Assembly (NCBI RefSeq): GCF_900497695.1
Contig: NZ_UIDD01000005.1
Span: 124,001-188,000 of the forward strand
Length of the DNA: 64,000 nt
From: Pseudomonas wadenswilerensis
GTDB taxonomy: Bacteria; Pseudomonadota; Gammaproteobacteria; Pseudomonadales; Pseudomonadaceae
Reading direction: 5' to 3'
How positions within the stretch are numbered: position 1 is the first letter of the stretch; each line of letters opens with the position of its first letter. Under the pieces are notes generated by a model. It saw only the letters and a program-made list of their open reading frames with translations, had not been told where the DNA came from and made no database searches. The position numbers were made by a program, and so were the translations under genes. Positions 16,936 through 27,951 of this stretch are shown here, piece after piece.

Positions 16936-17892
16936 ATGCATATTTCTTCCGGACGCTGGGTCTACGGTCTGTCCTTGTCACTGTTGACCGCCGTGCTCTG
17001 GGGCATCCTGCCGATCAAGCTCAAACAGGTGCTGCAGGTGATGGACCCGATCACCGTGACCTGGTTTCGCCTGCTGGTTTCCGGTGGTCTGCTGCTGGCC
17101 TGGCTGGCGGCGAGCAAGCGCCTGCCGTCGTTCAAAACCCTCGGGCGCAAGGGCTGGGGATTGGTATTGCTGGCCACCTGCGGCCTGGTCGGCAACTACG
17201 TCCTCTACCTGGTCGGGCTCAAGCTTCTCAGCCCCGGGACTGCGCAACTGGTGGTGCAGATGGGCCCGGTGCTGTTGCTGGTGGCCAGTGTGTTCCTGTT
17301 CAAGGAACGCTTCAGCCTGGGGCAGGGCGTGGGCCTGGTGATCCTGCTGATGGGCTTCGGCCTGTTCTTCAATCAGCGCCTGGATGAGTTGCTCACCTCC
17401 CTGAGCGTCTACACCACCGGCGTGCTGACCATCCTGCTGGCGACCACCATCTGGGTGTTTTATGCGCTGAGCCAGAAGCAGCTATTGACGGTGTGGAATT
17501 CGGTGCAGGTGATGATGGTGATCTACCTGTTTTGCGCGGCGTTGCTGACGCCCTGGGTGCATCCGTCCGAGGCGCTGGAACTGAGCCCGCTGCAAGGCTG
17601 GCTGCTGCTCGCCTGCTGCCTGAACACCCTGGTGGCCTATGGCGCTTTTGCCGAAGCCCTGGCGCACTGGGAAGCCTCCAAGGTCAGTGCGACCTTGGCG
17701 ATCACTCCGCTGATTACCTTTGTCGCGGTGGCCCTGGCAGCCTGGTTCTGGCCTGACTACGTGCACGCCGAGCAGATCAACACCCTGGGTTACATCGGGG
17801 CGCTGGTGGTGGTGCTGGGCTCGGTACTGACCGCCCTGGGCCCGTCGATCATGGCCGGCTGGCGGGCCAGGCGCGTACGCCTGGCCCGGTGA
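16936..17892 (+). CDS. DMT superfamily (EamA) transporter
   Basis: A 318-residue protein with ten membrane helices arranged as two EamA repeats. Typical features are GILPIKLKQVLQVMDPITVTW near the N-terminus and LLILVGLKLLSPGTAQLV-type loop sequence at the start of the fourth helix. The second repeat begins near LTSLSVYTTG. Related proteins export amino acids or metabolites, but specificity is not evident. The stop is one base from that of fumC, so the two genes converge tightly with no room for a terminator between them. Confidence 0.82.
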   Translation: MHISSGRWVYGLSLSLLTAVLWGILPIKLKQVLQVMDPITVTWFRLLVSGGLLLAWLAASKRLPSFKTLGRKGWGLVLLATCGLVGNYVLYLVGLKLLSPGTAQLVVQMGPVLLLVASVFLFKERFSLGQGVGLVILLMGFGLFFNQRLDELLTSLSVYTTGVLTILLATTIWVFYALSQKQLLTVWNSVQVMMVIYLFCAALLTPWVHPSEALELSPLQGWLLLACCLNTLVAYGAFAEALAHWEASKVSATLAITPLITFVAVALAAWFWPDYVHAEQINTLGYIGALVVVLGSVLTALGPSIMAGWRARRVRLAR

Positions 17893-17893
17893 C

Positions 17894-19288
<1,395 letters not shown>

Positions 19289-19444
19289 GCTGCGCTCACT
19301 CCCTTGTGGTCTGAATTCGCAGTTTAGGTCCTTATTTGGCGTAGCGGTTCCATCGCACGTCGCCCTACTTGAGCACTGTGCCACTGTCGGCGCAGAATGC
19401 TCTACTCTGGGGTACTACCTCCTCTGTCTATTGAAGGAATTCCG

Positions 19445-19966
19445 ATGACCCGTCTTCGCGCCCTCTGCACTGCTGTAGCGCTGGTCTGCGCCAGCGGCCA
19501 GGTGCTTGCAGATACCGCCAGTCACAACGCCAGTGCTGAAAAATTCCTCATGATGGCGCATGCCGACAAGCTCGGTACTCCGGTCTACATGCAGGTGCAG
19601 CAGATGTTTGCCCAGCGTTTCGAACAAACCAAGGCCCCAGCCTCGAAGAAATCCGTGCTCGACAGCTACCAGGCCAAGGCCAATGCCGCCCTGGACCAGG
19701 CCATCGGCTGGAACAAGCTCAAGCCGGACATGGTCAAGCTCTACACCAGCACTTTCACCGAAAGCGAACTGAAGGACCTGGTAGCCTTCTACCAGTCGCC
19801 ACTGGGCAAGAAAGTCCTGGAAAAGATGCCGCAAGTGACCCAGCAATCGGCCCAGCTGACCCAGCAGAAACTGGAAAGCGCGGTACCGGTGGTCAACAAG
19901 CTGCTGGCTGACATGACCAAGGAACTCGACCCGAACGCCGGCAAGGCCGCGCCGGCCAAGAAGTAA
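19445..19966 (+). CDS. DUF2059 domain periplasmic protein
   Basis: A 173-residue exported protein: signal peptide MTRLRALCTAVALVCASGQVLA, then a helical DUF2059 domain ending in VAFYQSPLGKKVLEKMPQV and a Lys/Ala-rich tail. GAAGGAATTCC precedes the ATG at 19445. The function of DUF2059 is unknown. Its stop is 15 bases from the bolA start, so the two are likely co-transcribed. Confidence 0.82.
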   Translation: MTRLRALCTAVALVCASGQVLADTASHNASAEKFLMMAHADKLGTPVYMQVQQMFAQRFEQTKAPASKKSVLDSYQAKANAALDQAIGWNKLKPDMVKLYTSTFTESELKDLVAFYQSPLGKKVLEKMPQVTQQSAQLTQQKLESAVPVVNKLLADMTKELDPNAGKAAPAKK

Positions 19967-19981
19967 CGAGCGGAGCCTGAC

Positions 19982-20281
19982 ATGACCATGCAGCAACAGA
20001 TCGAGCAAAGCCTGCAAGCGCTGGCACCTCAGCACCTGCAGGTGCTCGACGAAAGCCACATGCACAGCCGCGGTCAGCAGACCCACTACAAGGCCGTGCT
20101 GGTGAGCGAGCAGTTCGAGGGGCTGAACAGCGTCAAGCGCCACCAGAAAGTCTACGCCACCCTTGGCGACTTGATGGGCCAGTTCCATGCCCTGGCGCTG
20201 CACACCTACACGCCGCAGGAATGGCAAAAAGTAGGGGTCGCTCCGGCGTCGCCTACCTGTGCCGGTGGCAGCAAGCACTGA
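19982..20281 (+). CDS. BolA family protein
   Basis: A 99-residue protein with the BolA/IbaG fold: ESHMHSRGQQTHYKAVLVS followed by SVKRHQKVYATLGDLM and ALALHTYTPQEW. The RH pair in KRHQ contains the conserved His used with monothiol glutaredoxins to hold an iron-sulfur cluster. Likely roles are iron-sulfur trafficking or morphology control. GAGCGGAGC precedes the ATG. A strong terminator follows. Confidence 0.88.
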   Translation: MTMQQQIEQSLQALAPQHLQVLDESHMHSRGQQTHYKAVLVSEQFEGLNSVKRHQKVYATLGDLMGQFHALALHTYTPQEWQKVGVAPASPTCAGGSKH

Positions 20282-20307
20282 TTTCCTCGCCAGGTTTTTG
20301 CTAGAAT

Positions 20308-20338
20308 AAAAAACGCGCCGCTCGTCGGCGCGTTTTTT
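20308..20338 (+). terminator. Rho-independent terminator after bolA
   Basis: AAAAAACGCGCCG / CGGCGCGTTTTTT, a 13-bp perfect stem with a CTCGT loop and a T8 run. Confidence 0.95.
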
Positions 20339-20388
20339 TTGTTATCCGGTCCGCCCTTTGCGAGGGTGACCACCTGGAGATTTACTGC

Positions 20389-21327
20389 ATGTCCCAAGCT
20401 ATCGTCGTCGCGGCGTTGTACAAATTCGTCACCCTGAAAGATTACGTCGAGCTGCGCGAACCGCTGCTCGAGGCCATGGAAAAGAATGGCGTCAAAGGCA
20501 CCCTGCTGTTGGCCGAAGAAGGCATCAACGGCACCGTGTCGGCTTCCCGTGAAGGTATCGACGGCCTGCTGGCCTGGTTGCGCAGCGATGCGCGCCTGGT
20601 CGATATCGACCATAAAGAATCCTACTGCGACGAACAGCCGTTCTACCGCACCAAGGTCAAGCTCAAGAAAGAGATCGTCACCCTTGGCGTGCCGGGCGTG
20701 GACCCGAACCACAAGGTCGGCACCTACGTCGAACCCCAGGACTGGAACGCGCTGATCAGCGATCCTGAAGTGCTGCTGATCGACACCCGCAACGACTACG
20801 AAGTGGCGATCGGTACCTTCGAGGGTGCGATCGACCCGAAGACCACCACCTTCCGCGAGTTCCCCGAGTACATCAAGGCCAATTTCGACCCGGCCAAACA
20901 CAAGAAAGTGGCGATGTTCTGCACCGGCGGCATCCGTTGCGAGAAAGCCTCCAGCTATATGCTCGGCGAGGGTTTTGAAGAGGTCTATCATCTTAAGGGC
21001 GGGATCCTCAAATACCTCGAAGAGGTGCCACAGGATGAAAGCCGCTGGCAGGGCGACTGCTTCGTGTTCGACAACCGGGTCACCGTGCGTCACGACCTGA
21101 CCGAGGGCGATTACGACCAGTGCCATGCCTGCCGCACCCCGATCAGTGTGGAAGAACGTGCGTCCGAGCACTATTCGCCAGGCATCAGCTGTCCGCATTG
21201 CTGGGACAGCCTGAGCGAAAAGACCCGTCGCAGCGCCATTGACCGGCAGAAGCAGATCGAGCTGGCCAAGGCACGCAATCAGCCTCACCCGATCGGTCAT
21301 AACTACCGCAAAGCTGCCGAGGCCTGA
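20389..21327 (+). CDS. trhO: tRNA uridine(34) hydroxylase, rhodanese-like
   Basis: A 312-residue YceA/TrhO protein. The N-terminal acylphosphatase-like domain has [15 protein letters not shown]. The central rhodanese domain has [18 protein letters not shown] and the active-site loop [11 protein letters not shown], with Cys178. A Cys-rich C-terminal region carries CHACRTP and CPHCWD, a possible zinc site. It forms 5-hydroxyuridine at tRNA position 34 using oxygen. CTGGAG lies before the ATG. It is followed directly by a DsbA-like gene. Confidence 0.92.
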   Translation: MSQAIVVAALYKFVTLKDYVELREPLLEAMEKNGVKGTLLLAEEGINGTVSASREGIDGLLAWLRSDARLVDIDHKESYCDEQPFYRTKVKLKKEIVTLGVPGVDPNHKVGTYVEPQDWNALISDPEVLLIDTRNDYEVAIGTFEGAIDPKTTTFREFPEYIKANFDPAKHKKVAMFCTGGIRCEKASSYMLGEGFEEVYHLKGGILKYLEEVPQDESRWQGDCFVFDNRVTVRHDLTEGDYDQCHACRTPISVEERASEHYSPGISCPHCWDSLSEKTRRSAIDRQKQIELAKARNQPHPIGHNYRKAAEA

Positions 21328-21330
21328 TTG

Positions 21331-21963
21331 ATGTCCGCACGCCTGCTCTATGTGATGGACCCGATGTGTTCCTGGTGCTGGGGCTTTGCTCCCGTCGCCG
21401 AGGCCCTGATCGCCCAGGCTCAGGCTGCGGGCGTGCCGACCCAGGTAGTGCTTGGCGGCCTGCGTTCCGGCAGCCGGGCGCTGGATGCCTCGACGCGCGG
21501 TTACATCCTCGATCATTGGCAGGCGGTGCACGACGCCACCGGGCAGGATTTTCAGTTCGAAGGTGCGCTGCCAGACGGTTTTGTCTACGACACCGAGCCT
21601 GCCTGCCGGGCCCTGGTCACCGCGCGCAGCCTTGACCCGCAGCGTGTCGGCGCTTTGCTCAAGCTGATCCAGCAAGCCTTCTACCAGCGTGGCGAAGATG
21701 TTACTCGCGCGCCGATGCTGGTGGAGCTCGCCGAGCAGGCCGGTTACGACCGCACAGCCTTTGCCGACGCCTTTACTAGCGCCGAACAACGCTCGGCCAC
21801 GGCGGCAGACTTCACCTGGGTCCAGGACCTGGGCATCGCCGGTTTCCCGACCCTGCTGGCCGAGCGCAATGGCCAGCTGGCCTTGCTGACCAACGGCTAC
21901 CAGACCCTCGAATCCCTCGAACCGCTGCTCGGCCGCTGGCTGAAGCAGGCCGCCTGTGCTTGA
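21331..21963 (+). CDS. DsbA family thiol oxidoreductase-like protein (cytoplasmic)
   Basis: A 210-residue thioredoxin-fold protein beginning MSARLLYVMDPMCSWCWGF; the CSWC motif at residues 13-16 is the active site. It lacks a signal peptide, so it acts in the cytoplasm. Family relatives include FrnE and HCCA isomerase-like proteins. The ATG at 21331 is three bases after the trhO stop; an adjacent TTG at 21328 is an alternative. The last residues overlap the start of the ABC transporter gene by eight bases, so trhO, this gene and the exporter appear to form one operon. Confidence 0.82.
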   Translation: MSARLLYVMDPMCSWCWGFAPVAEALIAQAQAAGVPTQVVLGGLRSGSRALDASTRGYILDHWQAVHDATGQDFQFEGALPDGFVYDTEPACRALVTARSLDPQRVGALLKLIQQAFYQRGEDVTRAPMLVELAEQAGYDRTAFADAFTSAEQRSATAADFTWVQDLGIAGFPTLLAERNGQLALLTNGYQTLESLEPLLGRWLKQAACA

Positions 21964-23788
21964 CCTGCCGGGTTCACCCGACCCGGTACCAGGGCCGGGC
22001 CCTGTGCATGCTGATCGCTTGAGCTGGGCAGAAATCCGCCGCCTGGCCTTGCGTCATAAAAAAGCCCTGTGGATCGCCAATGGCGTGGCCGTGCTGGCGG
22101 CATTGTGCAGTGTGCCGATCCCCTTGCTGCTGCCGTTGCTGGTCGACGAAGTACTACTCGGCCATGGCGATGCCGCACTGAAGTGGATGAACCAGTTCCT
22201 GCCCGGTAACTGGCAGGTTGCTGCTGGCTACATCGGCCTGATGCTGCTGTTCACCCTGACCCTGCGCTGCGCCGCCCTGGCCTTCAACGTGGTGCAGGCC
22301 AAGCTGTTCGCGGGCCTGGCCAAGGACATCGTCTACCGCTTGCGCATTCGCCTGATCGAGCGCCTCAAGCGCATCTCCCTCAGCGAGTACGAGAGCCTCG
22401 GTAGCGGTACCGTGACCACCCACCTGGTCACCGACCTGGACACCCTCGACAAGTTTGTCGGCGAAACCCTCAGCCGCTTTCTGGTGGCCATGCTGACCCT
22501 GACCGGTACCGCCGCCATCCTGATGTGGATGCACTGGAAGCTGGCGCTGCTGATTCTGCTGTTCAACCCGTTGGTGATCTTCGCCACGGTGCAATTGGGC
22601 AAGCGGGTCAAGCACCTGAAGAAGCTGGAGAACGACAGCACCTCGCGCTTCACCCAGGCGCTGACCGAAACCCTCGATGCCATCCAGGAAATCCGCGCCA
22701 GTAACCGCCAGGGCTATTTCCTCGGTCGCCTCGGCCTGCGCGCCCAGGAGGTGCGTAACTACGCCGTCGCCTCGCAATGGAAAAGCGATGCCAGCGGGCG
22801 TGCCAGTGGCTTGCTGTTCCAGTTCGGTATCGATATTTTCCGCGCGGCGGCGATGCTCACGGTGCTGTTCTCCGATTTGTCGATCGGGCAGATGCTGGCG
22901 GTGTTCAGCTACCTGTGGTTCATGATCGGCCCGGTCGAGCAACTGCTGAACCTGCAATACGCCTATTACGCCGCCGGCGGCGCCCTGAGCCGGCTCAACG
23001 AGCTGCTGGCGCGTGCCGACGAGCCGCAGTATCCCGGCGGCATCGACCCGTTCAAGGGCCGCGACACCGTCGGCATCGAAGTGCAGGGTTTACGCTTTGC
23101 CTACAACGACGAGCCGGTGCTCGATCAGCTCAACCTGTCGATCGCCCCGGGCGAGAAGGTCGCCATCGTCGGCGCCAGCGGCGGCGGCAAGAGCACCCTG
23201 GTGCAACTGCTGCTGGGCTTGTACAGCGCCCAGGCCGGGACCATCCGCTTTGGTGGCTCGACCCTGCAGGAAATCGGCCTGGAAACCCTGCGCGAGCATG
23301 TCGCGGTCGTGCTGCAGCACCCGTCACTGTTCAACGACACGGTGCGCGCCAACCTGACCATGGGCCGCGACTGCAGCGATGATGCCTGCTGGCAGGCGCT
23401 GAACATCGCCCAGCTCGACGCCACCATCGCCGCCTTGCCGCAAGGCCTGGACAGCGTGGTTGGCCGCTCCGGGGTGCGTTTGTCCGGTGGCCAGCGCCAG
23501 CGCCTGGCGATTGCGCGGATGGTCCTGGCCGAACCCAAGGTGGTGATCCTCGACGAGGCCACCTCGGCGCTGGACGCGGCCACCGAATACAACCTGCATC
23601 AGGCCCTGACCCGCTTTCTCAGCGCCCGTACCACCCTGATCATTGCCCATCGCCTATCTGCAGTGAAGCAGGCCGACCGGGTGCTGGTGTTCGACGGCGG
23701 CCATGTCGCCGAGGACGGCGATCACCAGCAACTGATCGCCGATGGTGGCTTGTACGCCAAGCTGTACGGCCATTTGCAACAGAGTTAG
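21956..23788 (+). CDS. ABC exporter, fused permease and ATPase
   Basis: A 610-residue half-transporter. Six membrane helices in the first ~330 residues are followed by a nucleotide-binding domain with Walker A GASGGGKST (about 403-411), signature LSGGQ (about 508), Walker B VVILDEATSALD and the switch His in IIAHRLS. Such type IV exporters work as homodimers and move lipids, drugs or peptides; the substrate is not apparent. A GTG at 21956 starts the frame, overlapping the DsbA-like gene. The Pro-rich N-terminal 20 residues may be unstructured. It is not adjacent to lipid A genes, so MsbA itself is unlikely. Confidence 0.87.
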   Translation: MLDLPGSPDPVPGPGPVHADRLSWAEIRRLALRHKKALWIANGVAVLAALCSVPIPLLLPLLVDEVLLGHGDAALKWMNQFLPGNWQVAAGYIGLMLLFTLTLRCAALAFNVVQAKLFAGLAKDIVYRLRIRLIERLKRISLSEYESLGSGTVTTHLVTDLDTLDKFVGETLSRFLVAMLTLTGTAAILMWMHWKLALLILLFNPLVIFATVQLGKRVKHLKKLENDSTSRFTQALTETLDAIQEIRASNRQGYFLGRLGLRAQEVRNYAVASQWKSDASGRASGLLFQFGIDIFRAAAMLTVLFSDLSIGQMLAVFSYLWFMIGPVEQLLNLQYAYYAAGGALSRLNELLARADEPQYPGGIDPFKGRDTVGIEVQGLRFAYNDEPVLDQLNLSIAPGEKVAIVGASGGGKSTLVQLLLGLYSAQAGTIRFGGSTLQEIGLETLREHVAVVLQHPSLFNDTVRANLTMGRDCSDDACWQALNIAQLDATIAALPQGLDSVVGRSGVRLSGGQRQRLAIARMVLAEPKVVILDEATSALDAATEYNLHQALTRFLSARTTLIIAHRLSAVKQADRVLVFDGGHVAEDGDHQQLIADGGLYAKLYGHLQQS

Positions 23789-23893
23789 GGCAAATTGGTG
23801 TGCAAGTGAGAAAAGCTCTGCAGTATTAATGGCAAATAGCCTAGGCTGTGCTTTGGTAGGTGGGATTCATCCGGCTCTGTTGCAAGGGACCTC

Positions 23894-26350
23894 ATGAAGC
23901 GAAAACGGACTCTCGAAGCGCCAAAGTTGTTGGGCATTATCTGGCCATTTGTTGCTGTGGTGCTGTTTCAGGCCTTGCTCGGGAGCATCAGCCTGTACGC
24001 GCTGTCGGCAGTGCGTGGTTATGTGGCGGGGGAGAGCCTGTGGTCCAAGGGCCAGAAAGACGCCATCTATTACCTCAACCAGTACGCTGACAGCCGCGAC
24101 GAGGCGGCCTTTCAGAAGTATCGCAAGGCGATTGCCGTGCCCCAGGGCGGGCATGACCTGCGCGTGGCCCTCGACCTGCCGACCCCGGATATCGACGCCG
24201 CACGCCGTGGCATCCTCCAGGGCGGCAACCATCCCGACGACGTTTCCAGTGTGATCTGGCTGTACCTGAACTTTCATCAGGTCAGCTATATGCAGAAGGC
24301 CATCGAGCTGTGGGCGGTCGGTGACGGATTTTTGCGCCAGCTGGATGAAGTGGCCGAGCAGATGTACAGCGGTTTTCGTGCTGGCCGTGCCGATGCCCGT
24401 AGCGTCGCGGGCTGGAAGGCGCAGATTGCTTCGATCAACGATGCCGTGACCCCGGCTGCCCGGGCGTTCAGCGATGCCCTGGGTGAAGGGTCGCGGATGT
24501 TGCTGCGGGTATTGCTGGTCACCAACCTGGCCACTGCGCTGTTCCTGATTGCCCTGGCCTGGATGCGTTCGAGCAAGCTGCTGGCTCAGCGCCAGGCCTT
24601 TGCCAATGCCCTCGAAGTGGAGAAGGAGCGGGCGCAGATCACCCTTGAGTCGATCGGCGATGGCGTCATCACCACCGATGTCGAAGGCTGCATCGCCTAC
24701 ATGAACCCGGCCGCCGAACAGTTGACCCACTGGCATGCGGCCCAGGCCCAGGGCTTGCCCTTGGCTGCGCTGTTCAGCCTGCTCGACGAGAATGCCGAAA
24801 AGGACAGCCTGACCCTGGTCGAGCGCGTGCTCGAAGGTGGCCTCAAGGGCGGCAGTGAACATACCAAGCTGATCCAGCGCCTGGACGGCAGCACCGTGTC
24901 GGTCACCCTGGTAGGTGCGCCGATCATGGCTGAGGGTAAGATCAGCGGCATCGTCCTGGTGCTGCACGACATGACCCAGGAGCGTCAGTACATCGCCAAC
25001 CTGTCCTGGCAGGCGACCCACGACGCCCTGACCGGCCTGGCCAACCGCCGCGAATTCGAATACCGCCTGGAACTGGCGCTCAACGCCATGGCGCGCAAAC
25101 CGGCGCGCCACTCCTTGATGTTCCTTGACCTGGACCAGTTCAAGCTGGTCAACGACACCTGCGGTCATGCCGCCGGCGATGAGTTGCTGCGGCATATCTG
25201 TGCTGTGCTCCAGGCCGGCCTACGCGAAGGCGACACCCTGGCGCGGCTGGGTGGTGACGAGTTCGGTATCCTTCTGGAGAACTGCCCCCAGGAGCAGGCC
25301 GAGCGCATTGCCGAGAGCCTGCGCCAGGCCGTGCAGAGCCTGCACTTCGTGTGGAAAGGGCGGCCGTTCATGACCACCGTCAGCCTGGGCCTGGTGCATA
25401 TTGCCCAAGGGCCGACCACCCTCGAAGCCTCGCTGCGGGCCGCCGACATGGCTTGCTACATGGCCAAGGAGAAGGGCCGCAACCGCGTGCAGGTGTATCA
25501 CGCCGATGACAGCGAGCTGTCCATGCGCTTTGGCGAGATGGCTTGGATCCAGCGCCTGCACGTGGCCCTGGAAGAAAACCGTTTCTGCCTCTATGCCCAG
25601 GAAATTGCCGCCCTTGGACCCCATGAAGGCGCCGGGCATATCGAGATCCTCCTGCGCCTGCACGACGAGGGCGGCCGCATCATCCTCCCTGACAGCTTCA
25701 TTCCCGCCGCCGAGCGCTATGGCCTGATGACCGCGCTGGACCGCTGGGTGGTGCGCAGTGTATTCAAGGTCATCCGCCAGTGCCTGGACGAACAGCGCGA
25801 TGGCCCGTTGGCCATGTGCGCGATCAACCTGTCGGGCAGCAGCATCGGTGATGACAAGTTCCTCGAGTACCTGCAGCGGCTGTTCAGCGAGTTCGCCATC
25901 CCGCCGCACATGATTTGTTTCGAAATCACCGAAACCAGCGCGATCGCCAACCTCGGCAGTGCCATCCGCTTTATCAACGAGCTCAAGGGCCTAGGTTGCC
26001 GGTTCTCGCTGGATGACTTTTGCGCCGGTATGTCGTCGTTCGCTTATTTGAAGCATTTGCCTGTAGACTTTCTGAAAATCGACGGGAGTTTCGTCAAGGA
26101 CATGCTCGATGACCCGATCAACCGGGCCATGGTAGAGGTGATCAATCACATCGGTCACGTGATGGGCAAACGCACCATCGCCGAGTTCGTCGAAACCCCG
26201 TTGATCGAGCAGGCCCTGCAGGAAATAGGCGTGGACTACGCCCAGGGATACCTGATCGAGCGGCCACAGGTGTTCACCTGTGACAGCTTGCAGCGCAAAC
26301 GGATTGCTGCAAGGCCCCTGTTGTTCAAGGCGCCGGGGACCTTTCGCTGA
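23894..26350 (+). CDS. Membrane PAS-GGDEF-EAL cyclic-di-GMP enzyme
   Basis: An 818-residue protein. Two membrane helices (about 12-38 and 203-224) bracket a periplasmic sensor region of about 160 residues. A PAS domain (245-360) follows, then GGDEF and EAL domains. GGDEF is intact at 453-457, with an I-site Arg444-x-x-Asp447 upstream. The EAL motif reads E584-I-L-L-R. Other phosphodiesterase residues are kept: NLSG, EITET, Asp707-Asp708, Lys728, Glu764 and the QGY Gln. Both activities are therefore possible. AAGGGA precedes the ATG. The downstream HDO-like gene is 36 bases away. The signal sensed is unknown. Confidence 0.9.
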   Translation: MKRKRTLEAPKLLGIIWPFVAVVLFQALLGSISLYALSAVRGYVAGESLWSKGQKDAIYYLNQYADSRDEAAFQKYRKAIAVPQGGHDLRVALDLPTPDIDAARRGILQGGNHPDDVSSVIWLYLNFHQVSYMQKAIELWAVGDGFLRQLDEVAEQMYSGFRAGRADARSVAGWKAQIASINDAVTPAARAFSDALGEGSRMLLRVLLVTNLATALFLIALAWMRSSKLLAQRQAFANALEVEKERAQITLESIGDGVITTDVEGCIAYMNPAAEQLTHWHAAQAQGLPLAALFSLLDENAEKDSLTLVERVLEGGLKGGSEHTKLIQRLDGSTVSVTLVGAPIMAEGKISGIVLVLHDMTQERQYIANLSWQATHDALTGLANRREFEYRLELALNAMARKPARHSLMFLDLDQFKLVNDTCGHAAGDELLRHICAVLQAGLREGDTLARLGGDEFGILLENCPQEQAERIAESLRQAVQSLHFVWKGRPFMTTVSLGLVHIAQGPTTLEASLRAADMACYMAKEKGRNRVQVYHADDSELSMRFGEMAWIQRLHVALEENRFCLYAQEIAALGPHEGAGHIEILLRLHDEGGRIILPDSFIPAAERYGLMTALDRWVVRSVFKVIRQCLDEQRDGPLAMCAINLSGSSIGDDKFLEYLQRLFSEFAIPPHMICFEITETSAIANLGSAIRFINELKGLGCRFSLDDFCAGMSSFAYLKHLPVDFLKIDGSFVKDMLDDPINRAMVEVINHIGHVMGKRTIAEFVETPLIEQALQEIGVDYAQGYLIERPQVFTCDSLQRKRIAARPLLFKAPGTFR

Positions 26351-26386
26351 GATCCACCGATAATCACAAGGAACAAGGAGCTGACA

Positions 26387-27181
26387 GTGATTGACGCGTT
26401 TATTCGTACTGGTCCATTGATGGACCCCAGCAGTTACCCGCTTTGGGCCCAGCAGTTGATCAAGGACTGCAGCGAGAGCAAGCGTCGGGTGGTGGAGCAC
26501 GAGCTTTATCAACGCATGCGCGATGGCCGCCTCAGTGGCCGGACCATGCGCCAGTACCTGATCGGCGGTTGGCCGGTGGTCGAGCAGTTTTCCCTGTACA
26601 TGGCCAAGAACCTCACCAAGACCCAGTACGCCCGCCACCCCGGCGAAGACATGGCGCGGCGCTGGCTGATGCGCAACATTCGCGTCGAACTCAACCATGC
26701 CGATTACTGGCTGTTCTGGGCCCAGGCCCATGGCGTCAGCCTCGAAGACCTGCAGGCGCAGGAAGTACCTAGCGAACTCAACGCCCTCAGCGACTGGTGC
26801 TGGCATACCTGCGCGACCGATTCGCTGGTGGTTGCCATTGCTGCCACCAACTACGCCATCGAAGGCGCAACCGGTGAGTGGTCGGCGGTGGTTTGCTCGA
26901 CTGGCGTCTACGCCCAGGGCTTCCCGGAAGAAGGCCGCAAGCGCGCGATGAAGTGGCTGAAGATGCACGCCCAGTACGATGACGCACACCCTTGGGAGGC
27001 CTTGGAGATCGTCTGCACCCTGGCCGGCAATAACCCGTCGGTGGCGCTGCAAACCGAATTGCGCCGGGCCATCTGCAAGAGCTATGACTATATGTTCCTG
27101 TTCCTTGAGCGCTGCATGCAGCAAGAGCAGGAACAGCGCCAGCAGCCCGCCCGGGCCCGGGCGGAGCTGGCCGAGGGCTGA
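26387..27181 (+). CDS. Heme-oxygenase-like / TenA-fold protein, candidate diiron oxidase
   Basis: A 264-residue all-helical protein starting at a GTG with AAGGAG six bases upstream. Residues fit the metal-binding pattern of heme-oxygenase-like diiron oxidases (HDO): Glu101-x-x-His104, Glu159, and His194-x3-Asp198-x2-His201, with a further candidate Glu66. Older annotation would call it TenA/PqqC-like. It has no thiamine or PQQ genes nearby. The C-terminal tail is Gln/Ala/Arg-rich. It follows the cyclic-di-GMP protein closely and may share its transcript. The fold is confident; the reaction is unknown. Confidence 0.75.
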   Translation: MIDAFIRTGPLMDPSSYPLWAQQLIKDCSESKRRVVEHELYQRMRDGRLSGRTMRQYLIGGWPVVEQFSLYMAKNLTKTQYARHPGEDMARRWLMRNIRVELNHADYWLFWAQAHGVSLEDLQAQEVPSELNALSDWCWHTCATDSLVVAIAATNYAIEGATGEWSAVVCSTGVYAQGFPEEGRKRAMKWLKMHAQYDDAHPWEALEIVCTLAGNNPSVALQTELRRAICKSYDYMFLFLERCMQQEQEQRQQPARARAELAEG

Positions 27182-27183
27182 GC

Positions 27184-27924
27184 TTACTGGGCGTTGAACG
27201 CCTGGCCGTTGATGCCGGTGCTGTCTGGACCCATCAGGTACAGGTAGACCGGCATGATCTGCTCTGGCAGCGGATTGTTTTCCGGTGTTTCCGCAGGGTA
27301 GGCCTGGGCGCGCATGCTGGTACGGGTGGCGCCCGGGTTGACACTGTTGGCACGCACCGGCGCCACACCTTCAAGCTCGTCGGCGAGGGTCTGCATCAGG
27401 CCCTCGGTGGCGAACTTCGACACTCCATAGGCACCCCAGTAGGCCCGGCCTTTGCGCCCGACGCTGCTGGAGGTGAAGATCACCGAACCATCCGCCGACA
27501 GCTTGAGCAACGGCAGCAGGGTGCTGGTGAGCATGAACATGGCATTGACGTTGACCTGCATCACGCGCATGAAGTTGTCGCCCGAAAGCTGCTCCAGCGG
27601 CGTGCGCGGGCCAATGATCGAGGCGTTGTGCAGCAGGCCGTCGATATGGCCGAACTCGGCTTCGATCATCGCTGCCAGCTCGTCGTACTGATGTGGCAGG
27701 GCAGTCTCCAGGTTGAACGGGATGACCGCGGGTTTCGGGTGGCCGGCCGCTTCGATCTCGTCGTAGACCTGGCTCAGGTTGGCTTCGGTCTTGCCCAGCA
27801 GCAAGACGGTGGCGCCATGGGCGGCATAGCTCTTGGCCGCAGCCGCGCCGATGCCGCGACCGGCGCCGGTGACCAGGATGGTCCGGCCTTTGAGCAGGTC
27901 GGGGCGGGCAGAGTAATCGAACAT
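27184..27924 (-). CDS. yciK: YciK family SDR oxidoreductase
   Basis: A 246-residue SDR. TGAGRGIG is the cofactor motif, HNAS replaces the usual NNAG, and YGVSK is the active site after TSSSVGRKGRAYWG. HNAS together with the N-terminal FDYSARPDLLKGRTILVTG is typical of YciK. The substrate is unknown. It lies downstream of mupP on the same strand, separated by a REP element, and its stop is two bases from the stop of the HDO-like gene. Confidence 0.87.
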   Translation of the reverse strand: MFDYSARPDLLKGRTILVTGAGRGIGAAAAKSYAAHGATVLLLGKTEANLSQVYDEIEAAGHPKPAVIPFNLETALPHQYDELAAMIEAEFGHIDGLLHNASIIGPRTPLEQLSGDNFMRVMQVNVNAMFMLTSTLLPLLKLSADGSVIFTSSSVGRKGRAYWGAYGVSKFATEGLMQTLADELEGVAPVRANSVNPGATRTSMRAQAYPAETPENNPLPEQIMPVYLYLMGPDSTGINGQAFNAQ

Positions 27925-27951
27925 GGGGTTACCTCTAGGTAGGTGATGGCT

